A DNA stretch of 64,000 bases from Nostocoides_A vanveenii (GTDB lineage: Bacteria; Actinomycetota; Actinomycetes; Actinomycetales; Dermatophilaceae), in contig NZ_BAAAPN010000009.1 of assembly GCF_039531165.1 (NCBI RefSeq), positions 1 to 64,000 of the forward strand, written 5' to 3'. A program made the position numbers and the translations under genes. A model generated the notes under the pieces. It did not search any database and was not told the DNA's origin. It saw only the letters and a list, made by a program, of their open reading frames with translations. Below, one piece after another: positions 8,812 to 17,485 of this stretch (position 1 is its first letter; the number at the start of each line of letters is the position of its first letter).

Positions 8812-10185
8812 TCAGGGGTTGTCGAGGACCACGACCAGCGAAGCGCGAGAGGCGTCATACGTCCGGGTTTTGGCCGCGGGCAGGTCGGCCACGGTGCCCG
8901 GGGTGAAGCCGTGCTCGAGGAACCAATGCGGCGTCTGCGTGGTGAGCGCGAACAGTCGGCGATAGCCGCGCGCGCGTGCCCTCGCCCGGGCGCGCCGCAG
9001 GAGCGCGGCGGCCAGGTCGCGGCGACGATATTCCGGGTGCACGACGACGCACGCGAACTCCGCCGCATGATCGTCGGCATACTCCACGAGGGCGTTGCAG
9101 GCGATGACCATGCCGTCGCGGACGATCACCGAGAAGGTCGCGATATCGATCTCGAGTTGCTCGCGGCTGCGCGGACGCAGCACACCCTGGTCCTCCAGCG
9201 GCCGGATGAGTTCTGCGATGGCGCGCGCGTCCTCGACCGTGGCAGGCCGGATGGCGTCGTAGTCGTCGTCGGCCGCGATCATCAGCCCGGCGCCGTCGCG
9301 CGTGTAGAGCTCGCGCAACAAGGGGGAGTGGCCGGCGGTGCCGAGCAGATGCACGCGCCGCACGCCCGAACGCACCGCGGACACGCCGGCGCGCAGGCAG
9401 TTGCGGTCCTCCGCGGACAACTGCCGTTCGGTCTGCTCCTGCCCCGCGAGCGCACCCGCTTGGGTGAGCGAGAGTTGCCCCGCGTCGCCGGCATCGAGGG
9501 CCATCCGCCAAGACCCTGGTTCGGACTCCATGATGAAGATGAGCTTGTCCGCGCCCAGTCCCTTGGCAACAGCCTCAGCGATATCGGCATTGCGCAGGTT
9601 GAAGGTCTCGCCGGTGGGGGAGGAGCCGATCGGGGAGAGCAAGACGATCTGACCCAACTCGACGGCCTGGCGGATCTGCGCGATGTCGATCCGGCGAACC
9701 TCACCCGTCAGCTCGTGATTGACGCCCCCGCGCACCCCGAGCGGTTTGGCCGTCACCCACGTGCCCCCGACGACCCGCGGCTGCGACTCCTCGCGCACGG
9801 TCACACTCCGGCTGGCGGCGAGCCGGGCTTCGAGATCCATCCGCAGCACTCCGACGGCCGCCTTGACCGCCTCCATGGTGGCCGCGTCGGTGATCCGCAG
9901 ATCGCCCGCAAATGCCGGTTCGACCCCCCGGATGCGCAGCTCCCTTTCGATCTGTGGGCGGGCGCCGTGCACGAGCACCAGGCGCACCCCCAGGCTCGCG
10001 AGCAACGCGATGTCACCGAGCAGTCGGTCGATGTCGTCACGCGCGCAGATCTCGCCGGGGACGACGATGACGAAGGTGCGCCCATGGTGCATATGGACGT
10101 ATGGTGCGGCCCCCCGCAGCGCCGCGACGAAGGTCTCGCCGGCGACCGGTCCCATCCCCGGCTGGGGGGAGGCGTTGCTCGTCAC
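8812..10185 (-). CDS. argA: Amino-acid N-acetyltransferase, long form (kinase-like + GNAT)
   Basis: First step of arginine synthesis, acetyl-CoA plus glutamate to N-acetylglutamate. The 457-residue protein has an N-terminal amino-acid-kinase-like domain (LVLVHGARPQIERELR near 72, VLLSPIGSSPTGETFNL near 180). A C-terminal GNAT domain begins near 308 (IRPATVEDARAIAELI) with the acetyl-CoA loop EYRRRDLAAALLRRA. This is the domain order of E. coli ArgA (443 residues). Actinobacteria more often use a stand-alone GNAT enzyme or bifunctional ArgJ, so this form is noteworthy here. The GTG start follows a TACCCT box by 6 nt. GC content looks native. Confidence 0.9.
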   Translation of the reverse strand: MTSNASPQPGMGPVAGETFVAALRGAAPYVHMHHGRTFVIVVPGEICARDDIDRLLGDIALLASLGVRLVLVHGARPQIERELRIRGVEPAFAGDLRITDAATMEAVKAAVGVLRMDLEARLAASRSVTVREESQPRVVGGTWVTAKPLGVRGGVNHELTGEVRRIDIAQIRQAVELGQIVLLSPIGSSPTGETFNLRNADIAEAVAKGLGADKLIFIMESEPGSWRMALDAGDAGQLSLTQAGALAGQEQTERQLSAEDRNCLRAGVSAVRSGVRRVHLLGTAGHSPLLRELYTRDGAGLMIAADDDYDAIRPATVEDARAIAELIRPLEDQGVLRPRSREQLEIDIATFSVIVRDGMVIACNALVEYADDHAAEFACVVVHPEYRRRDLAAALLRRARARARARGYRRLFALTTQTPHWFLEHGFTPGTVADLPAAKTRTYDASRASLVVVLDNP

Positions 10186-10250
10186 GGAGCGAGGGTAGCC
10201 GCCCGGTGTCCCCGTCCGACGGGCCGTCCCGCTGTATTACTGTCGACGCC

Positions 10251-11054
10251 ATGAGTGACGTCCTCGCCTTCGCCGGCGTCAGTGTCGTGCGCGGTGGGAA
10301 GTTCCTCGTCCGCGAGATCGACTGGGAGGTCGAGGAGGGCCAGCGCTGGGTCGTGCTCGGGCCTAACGGTGCGGGCAAGACGACGCTGCTGCAGGTGGCG
10401 TCCGGTCGAATGCACCCCACCGCCGGCGTCGCCGGCATCCTGGGCGAAGTGCTCGGCGCGGTGGACGTCTTCGAGTTGCGCCCACGGATCGGGCTGGCCT
10501 CGGCCGCACTAGCCGAACGCATTCCCGCCGGGGAGCGAGTCAGCGATGTCGTGGTCACCGCCTCCTATGGCGTCGTCGGCCGCTGGCACGAGCGGTATGA
10601 CCGCATGGACGAGGGTCGCGCGGACGAGCTGCTGGACGCGCTCGGCGCCGGCCACCTACGCGAGCGTGTCTACGGCACCCTTTCCGAGGGCGAGCGCAAG
10701 CGCGTCCAGATCGCCCGGGCGCTGATGACCGATCCGGAGTTGCTCCTGCTGGACGAGCCCGGCGCCGGGCTCGACCTTGGTGGCCGCGAGGATCTGGTCG
10801 CGCGGCTCGGGCAACTCGCCGGCGACATCGAAGCACCGGCGCTGGTCCTGATCACTCACCACGTCGAGGAAATCCCGCCGAACTTCACCGACGTCCTTCT
10901 GCTCCGTGACGGCGAGGTGGTCGCGCAGGGCCCGATCGAGATCACTCTCACGGCGGCCAATCTGTCGGCCACCTTCGGCATGGAGTTGGTCCTGGAGCAG
11001 TACGGCGACCGATTCTCGGCGCGCTCGGCAACCGGAACGCCATCAGCCGACTGA
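10251..11054 (+). CDS. ABC transporter ATP-binding protein
   Basis: A 267-residue ATPase with Walker A GPNGAGKTT near residue 40, signature LSEGERKRVQIARAL, Walker B LLLLDEPGAGLDLGG and H-loop ITHHVEEIP. The signature reads LSEGE rather than the usual LSGGQ. The ATG at 10251 is chosen because a TACTGT box ends 7 nt before it; longer in-frame starts would overlap argA. No permease is adjacent: the next gene is NfeD. Similar orphan ATPases with the HHVEEIP motif are widespread in actinobacteria (ModF-like). The substrate is unknown. Confidence 0.85.
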   Translation: MSDVLAFAGVSVVRGGKFLVREIDWEVEEGQRWVVLGPNGAGKTTLLQVASGRMHPTAGVAGILGEVLGAVDVFELRPRIGLASAALAERIPAGERVSDVVVTASYGVVGRWHERYDRMDEGRADELLDALGAGHLRERVYGTLSEGERKRVQIARALMTDPELLLLDEPGAGLDLGGREDLVARLGQLAGDIEAPALVLITHHVEEIPPNFTDVLLLRDGEVVAQGPIEITLTAANLSATFGMELVLEQYGDRFSARSATGTPSAD

Positions 11055-11083
11055 CCGTTGATGGCGACAAAGGAGAAAAGACT

Positions 11084-11548
11084 ATGGACTGGCTGGGCGT
11101 CAACCAATGGTTGGGCTGGCTGGGTCTGGCCATCGCCCTGGGTGCCATCGAGGTCGCGACCGTCGACTTCGTCTTCGTCATGCTCGCCGGGGGCGCGCTG
11201 GCAGGCAGCCTGGCCGCCGCGTTCGGGGCGCCCTTCCCCGCAGCCGCGATCATCGCCGCCGTGGTCGGCGCCCTCCTGGTCTTCCTCGTCCGCCCGCTGG
11301 TGAAGGGCAAGTTCACCGAGGGCATCACCGACAGCGGCATCGGCTCCTCCGCCCTCGTCGGGCGCACCGCCCACGTCGTCCAGGCCGTCACCGAGCACGA
11401 CGGTCGGGTCAAGCTAGGCGGCGAGATCTGGTCGGCTCGGATCGCCGCCGGCGGCCGGGTGTGCGAAGCCGGCGACGAGGTGCGCGTGATCGCCATCCAT
11501 GGGGCGACGGCGATCGTCAGCGGGGAGCAGGCGATCGCCGACAGGTGA
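11084..11548 (+). CDS. NfeD-like membrane protein
   Basis: A 154-residue protein with two or three membrane segments in the first 75 residues (LGLAIALGAIEVATVDFVFVM, then AAIIAAVVGALLVFLV). It ends in an OB-fold-like soluble domain (ALVGRTAHVVQAVTEHDGRVKLGGE, GDEVRVIAIHGATAIV). NfeD proteins pair with SPFH/stomatin proteins and are proposed to help organise membrane microdomains. An SPFH gene follows 100 bp downstream on the same strand, matching that pairing. The ATG is preceded by AAGGAGAAAAG at about 11070-11080, a good ribosome site. Confidence 0.85.
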   Translation: MDWLGVNQWLGWLGLAIALGAIEVATVDFVFVMLAGGALAGSLAAAFGAPFPAAAIIAAVVGALLVFLVRPLVKGKFTEGITDSGIGSSALVGRTAHVVQAVTEHDGRVKLGGEIWSARIAAGGRVCEAGDEVRVIAIHGATAIVSGEQAIADR

Positions 11549-11648
11549 GCGAACGGCATACGGAACCATTTGTGCCGCAGGCGAATCGAAGCAGTGCAAG
11601 GGGGCGGCCACAGGGGCTGTCAACATCTGACGAGAGAGAGAAGAAGAC

Positions 11649-12827
11649 ATGGAACCAGGACTGATCGTCCTTTTCCTGTTCTTGGTTTTTGCCGTGATCG
11701 TGGTGCTGCGCACCGTCCGGATCGTGCCGCAACAGACCTCGCTGATCATCGAGCGGCTCGGTCGCTATTCGCGCACGCTCGAAGGCGGGATCCACTTCCT
11801 GGTGCCCTTCGTTGACAAGGTGCGCGCCAATATCGACCTGCGTGAGCAGGTCGTCAGCTTCCCGCCGCAGCCGGTCATCACCAGCGACAACCTCGTCGTC
11901 AATATCGACACCGTCATCTACTACTCGGTGATCGACGCGAAGTCTGCGGTCTACGAGATCGCCAACTTCATCCAGGGCATCGAGCAACTGACCGTCACCA
12001 CATTGCGCAATGTCATCGGCTCGCTCGACCTGGAGCAGACGCTGACCAGCCGCGACCAGATCAACGGCCAGCTGCGCGGAGTGCTCGACGAGGCGACCGG
12101 CAAGTGGGGCATCCGCGTCAATCGCGTCGAACTGAAGGCCATCGACCCGCCGCACTCGGTGCAGGAGTCGATGGAGAAGCAGATGAAAGCCGAACGCGAC
12201 CGCCGCGCCGCCATCCTCAACGCCGAGGGCGTCAAGGCCAGCCAGATCCTCACCGCCGAGGGTGAGAAGCAGTCGCAGATCCTGCGGGCCGAGGGTTCCG
12301 CCCAGGCCCGCGTGCTGGAAGCCCAGGGCCAGGCGCGGGCCATCCAGCAGGTCTTCGACGCGATCCACCGCGGCAAGCCGACCCAGAAGCTGCTCGCCTA
12401 CCAATACCTCCAGGTGCTCCCGCAACTCGCCCGCGGCGACTCCAACAAGATGTGGATCATCCCCTCCGAGGTCACCGACGCCCTGCGCGGGATCGGTAAC
12501 ACTCTCGGCGGTATGACGGGCGTGCAGCCGGAGGAAGACGAGGAATGGCAGCCCGGTGACGACGACCTGGCCAACCCCTTCGCCGCCACCACGCTCGAAG
12601 ACCCGGCCAAGGCGCTGGAAGAGGCGCGCGGGCAAGCCGGCCAGGTCGAGTCCGAGGCGAACCAGCACGGTGCCCCGGCGCCGCGTGTCCAGCCGCGCGT
12701 CGCCGAGAGCGAGCGAGCGCTACCCGCTCCGCCGCCGAACGCCTCCCCCATGCCGCAGTTCCCGTATGGCGAGCCGGCCCCGGCCACGACGCCGCCACCG
12801 CCCTCCGAGCCGGGTGCGCAGGGCTGA
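11649..12827 (+). CDS. SPFH/band-7 (stomatin/paraslipin-like) protein
   Basis: A 392-residue protein with one N-terminal membrane helix (residues 4-21), then the band-7 domain: VRIVPQQTSLIIERLGRYSR, GGIHFLVPFVDKV, DIDT-like NIDTVIYYSV. A coiled-coil stretch rich in E, K, A and Q (residues about 170-240, ILNAEGVKASQIL, GEKQSQIL, GSAQARVL) follows. The C-terminal 100 residues are Pro/Ala-rich and probably disordered. It forms membrane-associated oligomers and works with NfeD, encoded just upstream. The gene is followed by a very strong hairpin at 12852-12902, so nfeD-SPFH looks like a closed unit. A ribosome site GAGAGAGAAGAAG lies before the ATG. Confidence 0.88.
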   Translation: MEPGLIVLFLFLVFAVIVVLRTVRIVPQQTSLIIERLGRYSRTLEGGIHFLVPFVDKVRANIDLREQVVSFPPQPVITSDNLVVNIDTVIYYSVIDAKSAVYEIANFIQGIEQLTVTTLRNVIGSLDLEQTLTSRDQINGQLRGVLDEATGKWGIRVNRVELKAIDPPHSVQESMEKQMKAERDRRAAILNAEGVKASQILTAEGEKQSQILRAEGSAQARVLEAQGQARAIQQVFDAIHRGKPTQKLLAYQYLQVLPQLARGDSNKMWIIPSEVTDALRGIGNTLGGMTGVQPEEDEEWQPGDDDLANPFAATTLEDPAKALEEARGQAGQVESEANQHGAPAPRVQPRVAESERALPAPPPNASPMPQFPYGEPAPATTPPPPSEPGAQG

Positions 12828-12851
12828 TGCGCTGACTGGTGCAGAAGTTCC

Positions 12852-12902
12852 CCGGGTGCCCCGCAGCGCGAGCGATCACGTCTCGCCCTGCGGGGCACCC
12901 GG
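12852..12902 (+). terminator. Long GC hairpin terminator after SPFH gene
   Basis: Perfect 15-bp inverted repeat: CCGGGTGCCCCGCAG at 12852-12866 and its complement at 12888-12902. The 21-nt loop can pair a further 5 bp (GCGAG with CTCGC). It lies 25 bp after the SPFH stop and before the next gene's promoter. There is no clear T tract, as is common for actinobacterial terminators. Confidence 0.75.
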
Positions 12903-12935
12903 CTGTTCGGCCCCGGTCCTGCATAAGGTGACGTG

Positions 12936-13757
12936 GTGTCCATTCTCGACGCCCTGGCGATCATTGCGGCCGGGGTCGGGGCGGGGACCATCAATGCGAT
13001 TGTCGGCTCGGGCTCGCTGATCACCTTCCCCACGCTGCTGCTGCTCGGCTTCCCGCCGGTCACCGCGAACATCTCCAACAACGTCGGTATGGTCGCGGGC
13101 GGCCTGAGCGCGACCTTCGGCTACCGCCGGGAGTTGGCCGGGCATGGGCGCGGGCTGGCTCGCCTGGTCCCGGTCTCGCTCGTCGGCTCGGCTGCCGGGG
13201 CGCTGCTCTTGTTGGTCCTACCGAGCGAGGCCTTCGCGGCGATCGTGCCAGTGCTGATCCTGCTCGGGCTGCTGCTCGTCGTCTTCGGGCCGCGGATCCA
13301 GGCGTGGGCGCGGTCGCGGCACGATGCCGCGGAGGCGCGGGACGCGGTGTCGTCGGTTGTCTCGTCCAACACAGGTGTGCTCGTCGGCCCGCGATCGCAA
13401 CGGCTGGCCCTGCTGGCCGGCATCCTGCTCGCCGGCACCTATGGAGGCTACTTCGGCGCGGCGCAGGGCGTGATCCTCATGGGTCTGCTCAGCACCCTCG
13501 CGCACGGGAGCCTGCAGACGCTCAACGGCTACAAGAACGTCCTGGCGACGACCGCGAACCTGATCGCCGCCATCGTCTTCCTGATCGCGGCACCGGAGCA
13601 CATAGAATGGTGGGTCGTGCTCTACATCGCGCTGGGCACCTTCACCGGCGGCTTGATCGGTGCGGGCGTCGGTCGACGCCTGCCGGCTCCTGTGCTGCGG
13701 GGCATCATCATCGCCGTCGGCATCGTCGGCATCGTCAAGATCGTCTTCTTCCCCTGA
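12936..13757 (+). CDS. TSUP-family permease (TauE/SafE sulfite-exporter type)
   Basis: A 273-residue integral membrane protein with about eight hydrophobic segments. It carries the family hallmark GAGTINAIVGSGSLITFPTL in the first helix pair and a matching repeat (GGYFGAAQGVILMGLL) in the second half. TSUP proteins move small anions such as sulfite, sulfoacetate or other organosulfur compounds; the substrate cannot be read from sequence. The second of two adjacent GTG codons (12936) is preferred because a TAAGGT box ends exactly 6 nt before it. It stands alone between a terminator and the SpoU methyltransferase 22 bp downstream, which it may be cotranscribed with. Confidence 0.85.
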   Translation: MSILDALAIIAAGVGAGTINAIVGSGSLITFPTLLLLGFPPVTANISNNVGMVAGGLSATFGYRRELAGHGRGLARLVPVSLVGSAAGALLLLVLPSEAFAAIVPVLILLGLLLVVFGPRIQAWARSRHDAAEARDAVSSVVSSNTGVLVGPRSQRLALLAGILLAGTYGGYFGAAQGVILMGLLSTLAHGSLQTLNGYKNVLATTANLIAAIVFLIAAPEHIEWWVVLYIALGTFTGGLIGAGVGRRLPAPVLRGIIIAVGIVGIVKIVFFP

Positions 13758-13779
13758 CCCGCGAAAGTCCTTCTCCCGT

Positions 13780-14589
13780 ATGCCGATCGAACTCACTGAC
13801 CTAGGCGACTCGGCCCTGCGCGACTATGTCGGGCTGACCGACGTCGCGCTGCGCACGCGGGCGGAACCTGAGATGGGGTTGTTCATCGCCGAGTCGGAGA
13901 AGGTGATCCGGCGGGCGCTGGCCGCGGGGTATCGGCCGCGGTCGTATCTGATGGGCCGGCGCTGGCTGAGCGATCTGGTGGATCTGGTGGCCGCGGCCGA
14001 ACGCGATGGTATTCCGGTCTACACCGGTGACGCAGCGACCATCGAAGCCTTGGCCGGCTTCCACCTGCACAGGGGCGCGTTGGCATCGATGGAGCGTCGA
14101 CCGCTGCCCGAGCTGGATCGGGTGCTGGCCGGTGCGCGACGGGTCTTCGTGCTGGAGGACATCGTCGACCACACCAACGTCGGCGCCGCTTTCCGCAGCG
14201 CCGCCGCCCTGGGGATCGACGCCGTGCTCGTGACGCCGCAGTGCGCGGATCCGTTGTACCGCAAAGCAATTCGCGTCTCGATGGGCACGGTCTTTCAGGT
14301 CCCGTGGACACGGATCGATCCCTGGCCCGGGTCGGTCGATGCCTTGCGCGCGCTCGGCTTCACGACAGTGGCGTTGGCGTTGAGTGAACGCTCGGTCACC
14401 CTCGACGAGCTCGCCGCCGACCCGCCGGAGCGGCTTGCCCTGGTGCTCGGGACCGAGGGTGACGGACTCACAACGCGCACCCTGGCGGCCGTCGACCACA
14501 CCGTGCGCATCCCGATGCGCGGCGGGGTCGACTCCCTGAATGTGGCTGCCGCCGGCGCAGTCGCGGCCTGGGCGCTGCGCGTGCCCTGA
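13780..14589 (+). CDS. SpoU/TrmH-family RNA 2'-O-methyltransferase
   Basis: A 269-residue SPOUT enzyme. The three SpoU motifs are clear: DHTNVGAAFRSAAALG (motif 1), LALVLGTEGDGL (motif 2), VRIPMRGGVDSLNVAAAGAV (motif 3). An N-terminal substrate-binding domain holds FIAESEKVIRRALAAGY. It uses S-adenosylmethionine to methylate a ribose in tRNA or rRNA; which position is unknown. The ATG at 13780 fits family length; a longer in-frame start would run into the permease. The start codon lies inside a CGTATGCCG word. The gene is the last native-looking one before the AT-richer island. Confidence 0.88.
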   Translation: MPIELTDLGDSALRDYVGLTDVALRTRAEPEMGLFIAESEKVIRRALAAGYRPRSYLMGRRWLSDLVDLVAAAERDGIPVYTGDAATIEALAGFHLHRGALASMERRPLPELDRVLAGARRVFVLEDIVDHTNVGAAFRSAAALGIDAVLVTPQCADPLYRKAIRVSMGTVFQVPWTRIDPWPGSVDALRALGFTTVALALSERSVTLDELAADPPERLALVLGTEGDGLTTRTLAAVDHTVRIPMRGGVDSLNVAAAGAVAAWALRVP

Positions 14590-15019
14590 GCCCGGCGCGC
14601 GCGCCCGAGCTGACGAGGCGGCGGATTTCGGCGCGGCACGTGGGCCGGGTCCAGCATATGGGAGCGGGTAGGTCTCGCCTGATTGGTCGGGGATCTGCAG
14701 CCTGCCTGCGAGGAGGCGCCGCAAGCAGCCGCGATCCGCCCCCAAGGGTGCGCGGCGGTGTCAGGCCGACACGGGCACCACGATGATGGGCGCGGTGCTT
14801 GCTTTCGGTGCGGCTGCCCTTCTCAAACTGGTGGTCGAGGAGTTGTTCGTCGAAGCGCACGAGGGGCGCGAGTCGGTCTGGACCAGGTCTTGCCCGCGCT
14901 TCATCGTATTCGCCGCGTTCGCCGCGTTGGCGGAGTAGGGCGCTCGCCTGCTTAGGTTTCACCGCGCGAAGATGAAGTCGTGGTGCTAGCCTCTCAAGCG
15001 GTGTCACTCAGTCCGTTAC
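14590..15019 (+). other. Gene-poor stretch bordering the low-GC island; possible 51-residue ORF
   Basis: No convincing gene was found. An ORF at 14783-14938 (ATG to TAG) would encode 51 residues with two hydrophobic patches (GAVLAFGAAALLKLVV, FIVFAAFAALAE), resembling a small membrane protein or the tail of a lost one. No ribosome site is visible before it, and the frame stays open upstream without a start, which suggests a remnant. Base composition falls from native GC-rich at 14590 to clearly AT-richer by 15000, so the island boundary probably lies here. Confidence 0.3.
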
Positions 15020-15031
15020 AGGAGGTACACG

Positions 15032-15516
15032 ATGAAAAGGTTCTTTGCGGGGGGGCGATCGCGGTTGCTGCCATATTTTTTCTGAGCCAACCCGCCGGTG
15101 CTGTCCTGGGAGCAGGAAAGCGGACGTTCTTCAATCAATACGGGTACACGACGACTCTGAAGGCCTATGAAGGTGGTCGGCTAGTCGCCGAGGGTCGGGG
15201 CTGGCACGGCATTGACACCGTCGCAGACCGATGGGGAAAGCAGGTTGGTTCTCGCGATCCTCGGCCGGGAGGAAGTCCCGTCAGGGGTAAGCTTAATTTG
15301 CACGTCTATTGCGATCCTATCGCTGGATGTTCCGATCGAAAGATTGAAGGTTCTCAGAACTTTTCTAGCACCTGGGTCGATGAGGCTCGCTGGAAGGACC
15401 TGGGTGTGACGCCCACCAGAAGGGGTTACACCTATGGCGAAGTGTGTCAAGACGATGCCTGGCCCGCGCCTGACGATTGTGGATATACCGCTAATGGCCC
15501 GGATCAGAACTGGTGA
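15032..15516 (+). CDS. Small secreted protein, frameshifted at a G7 tract; first gene of an ABC operon
   Basis: A strong ribosome site (GGAGG, 15021-15025) precedes ATG 15032, which reads MKRFFAGG and then hits a stop after 17 codons. Adding one G to the 7-G tract at 15049-15055 restores one continuous frame. Its start is an ideal signal peptide: MKRFFAGGAIAVAA then IFFLSQPAGAVLG. The mature part (about 135 residues) has no recognised domain. It is rich in aromatic and polar residues, carries four cysteines in two pairs (YCDPIAGC, VCQDDAWPAPDDC) that could form disulfides, and ends GPDQNW. As given, the long frame could only start at GTG 14980 without a signal peptide. The stop overlaps the GTG of the ABC ATPase, so the genes are coupled. 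AT-rich composition suggests transfer. A secreted peptide or bacteriocin-like product is possible but unproven. Confidence 0.6.
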
Positions 15517-16232
15517 GCCTGCGAGGTCCAGCCAACGCATCACGGGCATCCCAAGCAATCAGATTGCGCGATGTCATGGTGCGCCGCGGATCCTTTTCTT
15601 TGCGCTGCCGCCATTGGGATGAAAGCCCGGGATTGACAGTAGTGGTCGGCCTCAACGGGGCCGGCAAAACGACTCTCCTGAAAACACTCGCAGGAATCCA
15701 ACGGGTCACATCAGGTAGGGTCTCTGGAGTTGGGAATGCGGCATTTCTCCCACAAAGTGCCCAGTTGTCCTCAAGATTTCGGGTTGATGACCTCCTCACA
15801 TATCTCGCCACACTTCGGGGTGTTCCGTCAGCCGAACGCGATGCCAGGGTCTCGGCCGTGGTTGATCAAACGGGGCTGAGCGAGCATCGGACGATGCGAT
15901 ATTCGGCGCTCTCTGGCGGATGGCAACAACGAGTCTTGCTGGCCCAATGTCTTCTAGGTGATGCGGGATGTGTGCTGCTCGACGAACCAACGTCATCGTT
16001 GGACATCGCGGCGACACGCGAACTTTGGCTGGTGCTCGCGGAACTGTCTCGGAGTCGCCCGTTCGTGGTCAGCACGCACAGCGCCAGTGTCGCCTTGGAA
16101 TTCGCGGACCGCGTCGTGCCCATTCGTGACGGCGTCGTCCACGAGCCCCATGACGGCGCCCAGTTGCGGGCCGACTACGCGGCGAGCGAGCTCTCCCCGG
16201 AAGCCTATCTGCTCGACGTCCTGGGTCGGTGA
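15513..16232 (+). CDS. ABC transporter ATP-binding protein (island operon)
   Basis: A 239-residue ATPase: Walker A GLNGAGKTT near residue 48, Q-loop FLPQSAQLS, signature LSGGWQQRVLLAQ, Walker B CVLLDEPTSSLD, H-loop STHSA. The GTG start overlaps the preceding stop by 4 bases, indicating translational coupling to the secreted protein. The next gene starts within its stop codon. It therefore powers a transporter built from the two membrane proteins downstream. The gene belongs to the AT-richer island. Short ATPases of this CcmA-like type often serve peptide export or self-protection; the substrate is unknown. Confidence 0.88.
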   Translation: MSLRGPANASRASQAIRLRDVMVRRGSFSLRCRHWDESPGLTVVVGLNGAGKTTLLKTLAGIQRVTSGRVSGVGNAAFLPQSAQLSSRFRVDDLLTYLATLRGVPSAERDARVSAVVDQTGLSEHRTMRYSALSGGWQQRVLLAQCLLGDAGCVLLDEPTSSLDIAATRELWLVLAELSRSRPFVVSTHSASVALEFADRVVPIRDGVVHEPHDGAQLRADYAASELSPEAYLLDVLGR

Positions 16233-17485
16233 CTCCGCTGCGCCACCTGAGCACTCGACCCCTTGTCGTCGGGACGTGGTCAGTCCTCCTCCTGGTCCTT
16301 TCCCTGACCTTGCTGATCAATCACGCCCCGTGGATCGGCGACCCGTTGTGGGGCCAAACGACAGTTGCCCGACTCCAACTGTTGGGATACGGACTTCTCG
16401 CCGGTGCGTGTGCTTTGGATGGAGCGCGCGATGCCTCGGGGATGCGGCAATTGCTGCGGGCGCCGGATCTGATTCCACGCCACACGTGGCGGACGATCAT
16501 TGCGTGGTGGCTGCCCGGTGCGGTCATCATCACGCTGGCTCACATCGGCGTCGTCATCGCCTCGTCTTTGACGGAACTCAATTTTCGAAATGAGAACTAT
16601 TGGCTGCTCGTCACCCAACTCGCCGGGATTCTTGTCCCTACTTGTTTCGGTTACGCACTTGGCGCCTTAGCGGGCACCTGGGGTATTTCTATAGCCGCAG
16701 GCGTCATCTGGTTGATGGGCGTCATCGGTGAGCAGGCCGGATGGTTTACCTTGGGTGTGACTGAGTTCACGCCCGCCGGAACCTTGATGGGATACACGCC
16801 CGACGCGACATTCTTCTTCTTGCGCGGCACTTTTCTGCTCGCGTTGTCCCTCGCGACCGTGGGGATTGTCATGACTCGTGGTTGGGTGTGTTTTGTTAGC
16901 CTCTGTGTCGTGCTCACGCTATTGGCTGCAGGTCGGTCGCTCTTTGGCGATGCCGACGGCTATACGTTTGTTGAATCAAGTGATACGGTGTGCGTCGGAA
17001 AAGAGCCCGAAATCTGCGGACCTTCAGTGCTGCGTTCTCGTTTAGTGGCCGGGCAAGCTATTGCACTCGGTGCCTACGACGTCATGGCCGAGACGCTCTT
17101 GGCCAGCCCTCCGCAGAGATATGACGCGTGGTCGGCTGATGTTGACTCCAGGCACAAGCCGGCCGTCTTTCTCTTCAATCCCGCGAACATTCGGGCGCAG
17201 ATCGATGCCGGGATGGTCATCGATTGGGTGGTGGCCCCGCGGTCTTGCCCCCAATGGTTTGCCTCGACGGCGCCACCACCCGAATGGTTCACGGCAGCGA
17301 GGCTGGTCCGCGGCTTCGTAGAGTCACGACTGACCGGTCGCTCGGTTGCCACTGAGTACACGCAACTCGAGCAGTTGGTTCGTGATCAGGAGCAGCGCAT
17401 GAGGGTCGTGCGCGCGTCCGCGCAAGCCCTCACGAGGTGTGATTCGCGGGCTCTCCCAGTCGACGCACTCCGGCTCCTCGCATGA
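16229..17485 (+). CDS. ABC-type membrane protein with large C-terminal exoplasmic domain
   Basis: A 418-residue protein. Six or seven membrane segments lie in the first 240 residues (for example WSVLLLVLSLTLLI, WLPGAVIITLAHIGVVI, FVSLCVVLTLLAAG). About 180 residues then follow, predicted to lie outside the membrane. That domain has cysteines suited to disulfides (VCVGKEPEIC, APRSC, LTRC). The C-x-G-x-P-x-x-C motif recalls a group of actinomycete ABC permeases with a soluble C-terminal domain; this link is from memory and weak. The start overlaps the ATPase stop (GTGA) and the stop overlaps the next start (ATGA). GC content is visibly below the neighbourhood. Likely permease half of the island transporter. 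Confidence 0.75.
   Translation: MTPLRHLSTRPLVVGTWSVLLLVLSLTLLINHAPWIGDPLWGQTTVARLQLLGYGLLAGACALDGARDASGMRQLLRAPDLIPRHTWRTIIAWWLPGAVIITLAHIGVVIASSLTELNFRNENYWLLVTQLAGILVPTCFGYALGALAGTWGISIAAGVIWLMGVIGEQAGWFTLGVTEFTPAGTLMGYTPDATFFFLRGTFLLALSLATVGIVMTRGWVCFVSLCVVLTLLAAGRSLFGDADGYTFVESSDTVCVGKEPEICGPSVLRSRLVAGQAIALGAYDVMAETLLASPPQRYDAWSADVDSRHKPAVFLFNPANIRAQIDAGMVIDWVVAPRSCPQWFASTAPPPEWFTAARLVRGFVESRLTGRSVATEYTQLEQLVRDQEQRMRVVRASAQALTRCDSRALPVDALRLLA

Noticed and set aside
15032..15516. Lactococcin-972-type bacteriocin
   Set aside because: The mature protein is longer and lacks the W-x-Y-G and SxxG-type pattern I know for that family. Only a general bacteriocin-like possibility is kept.
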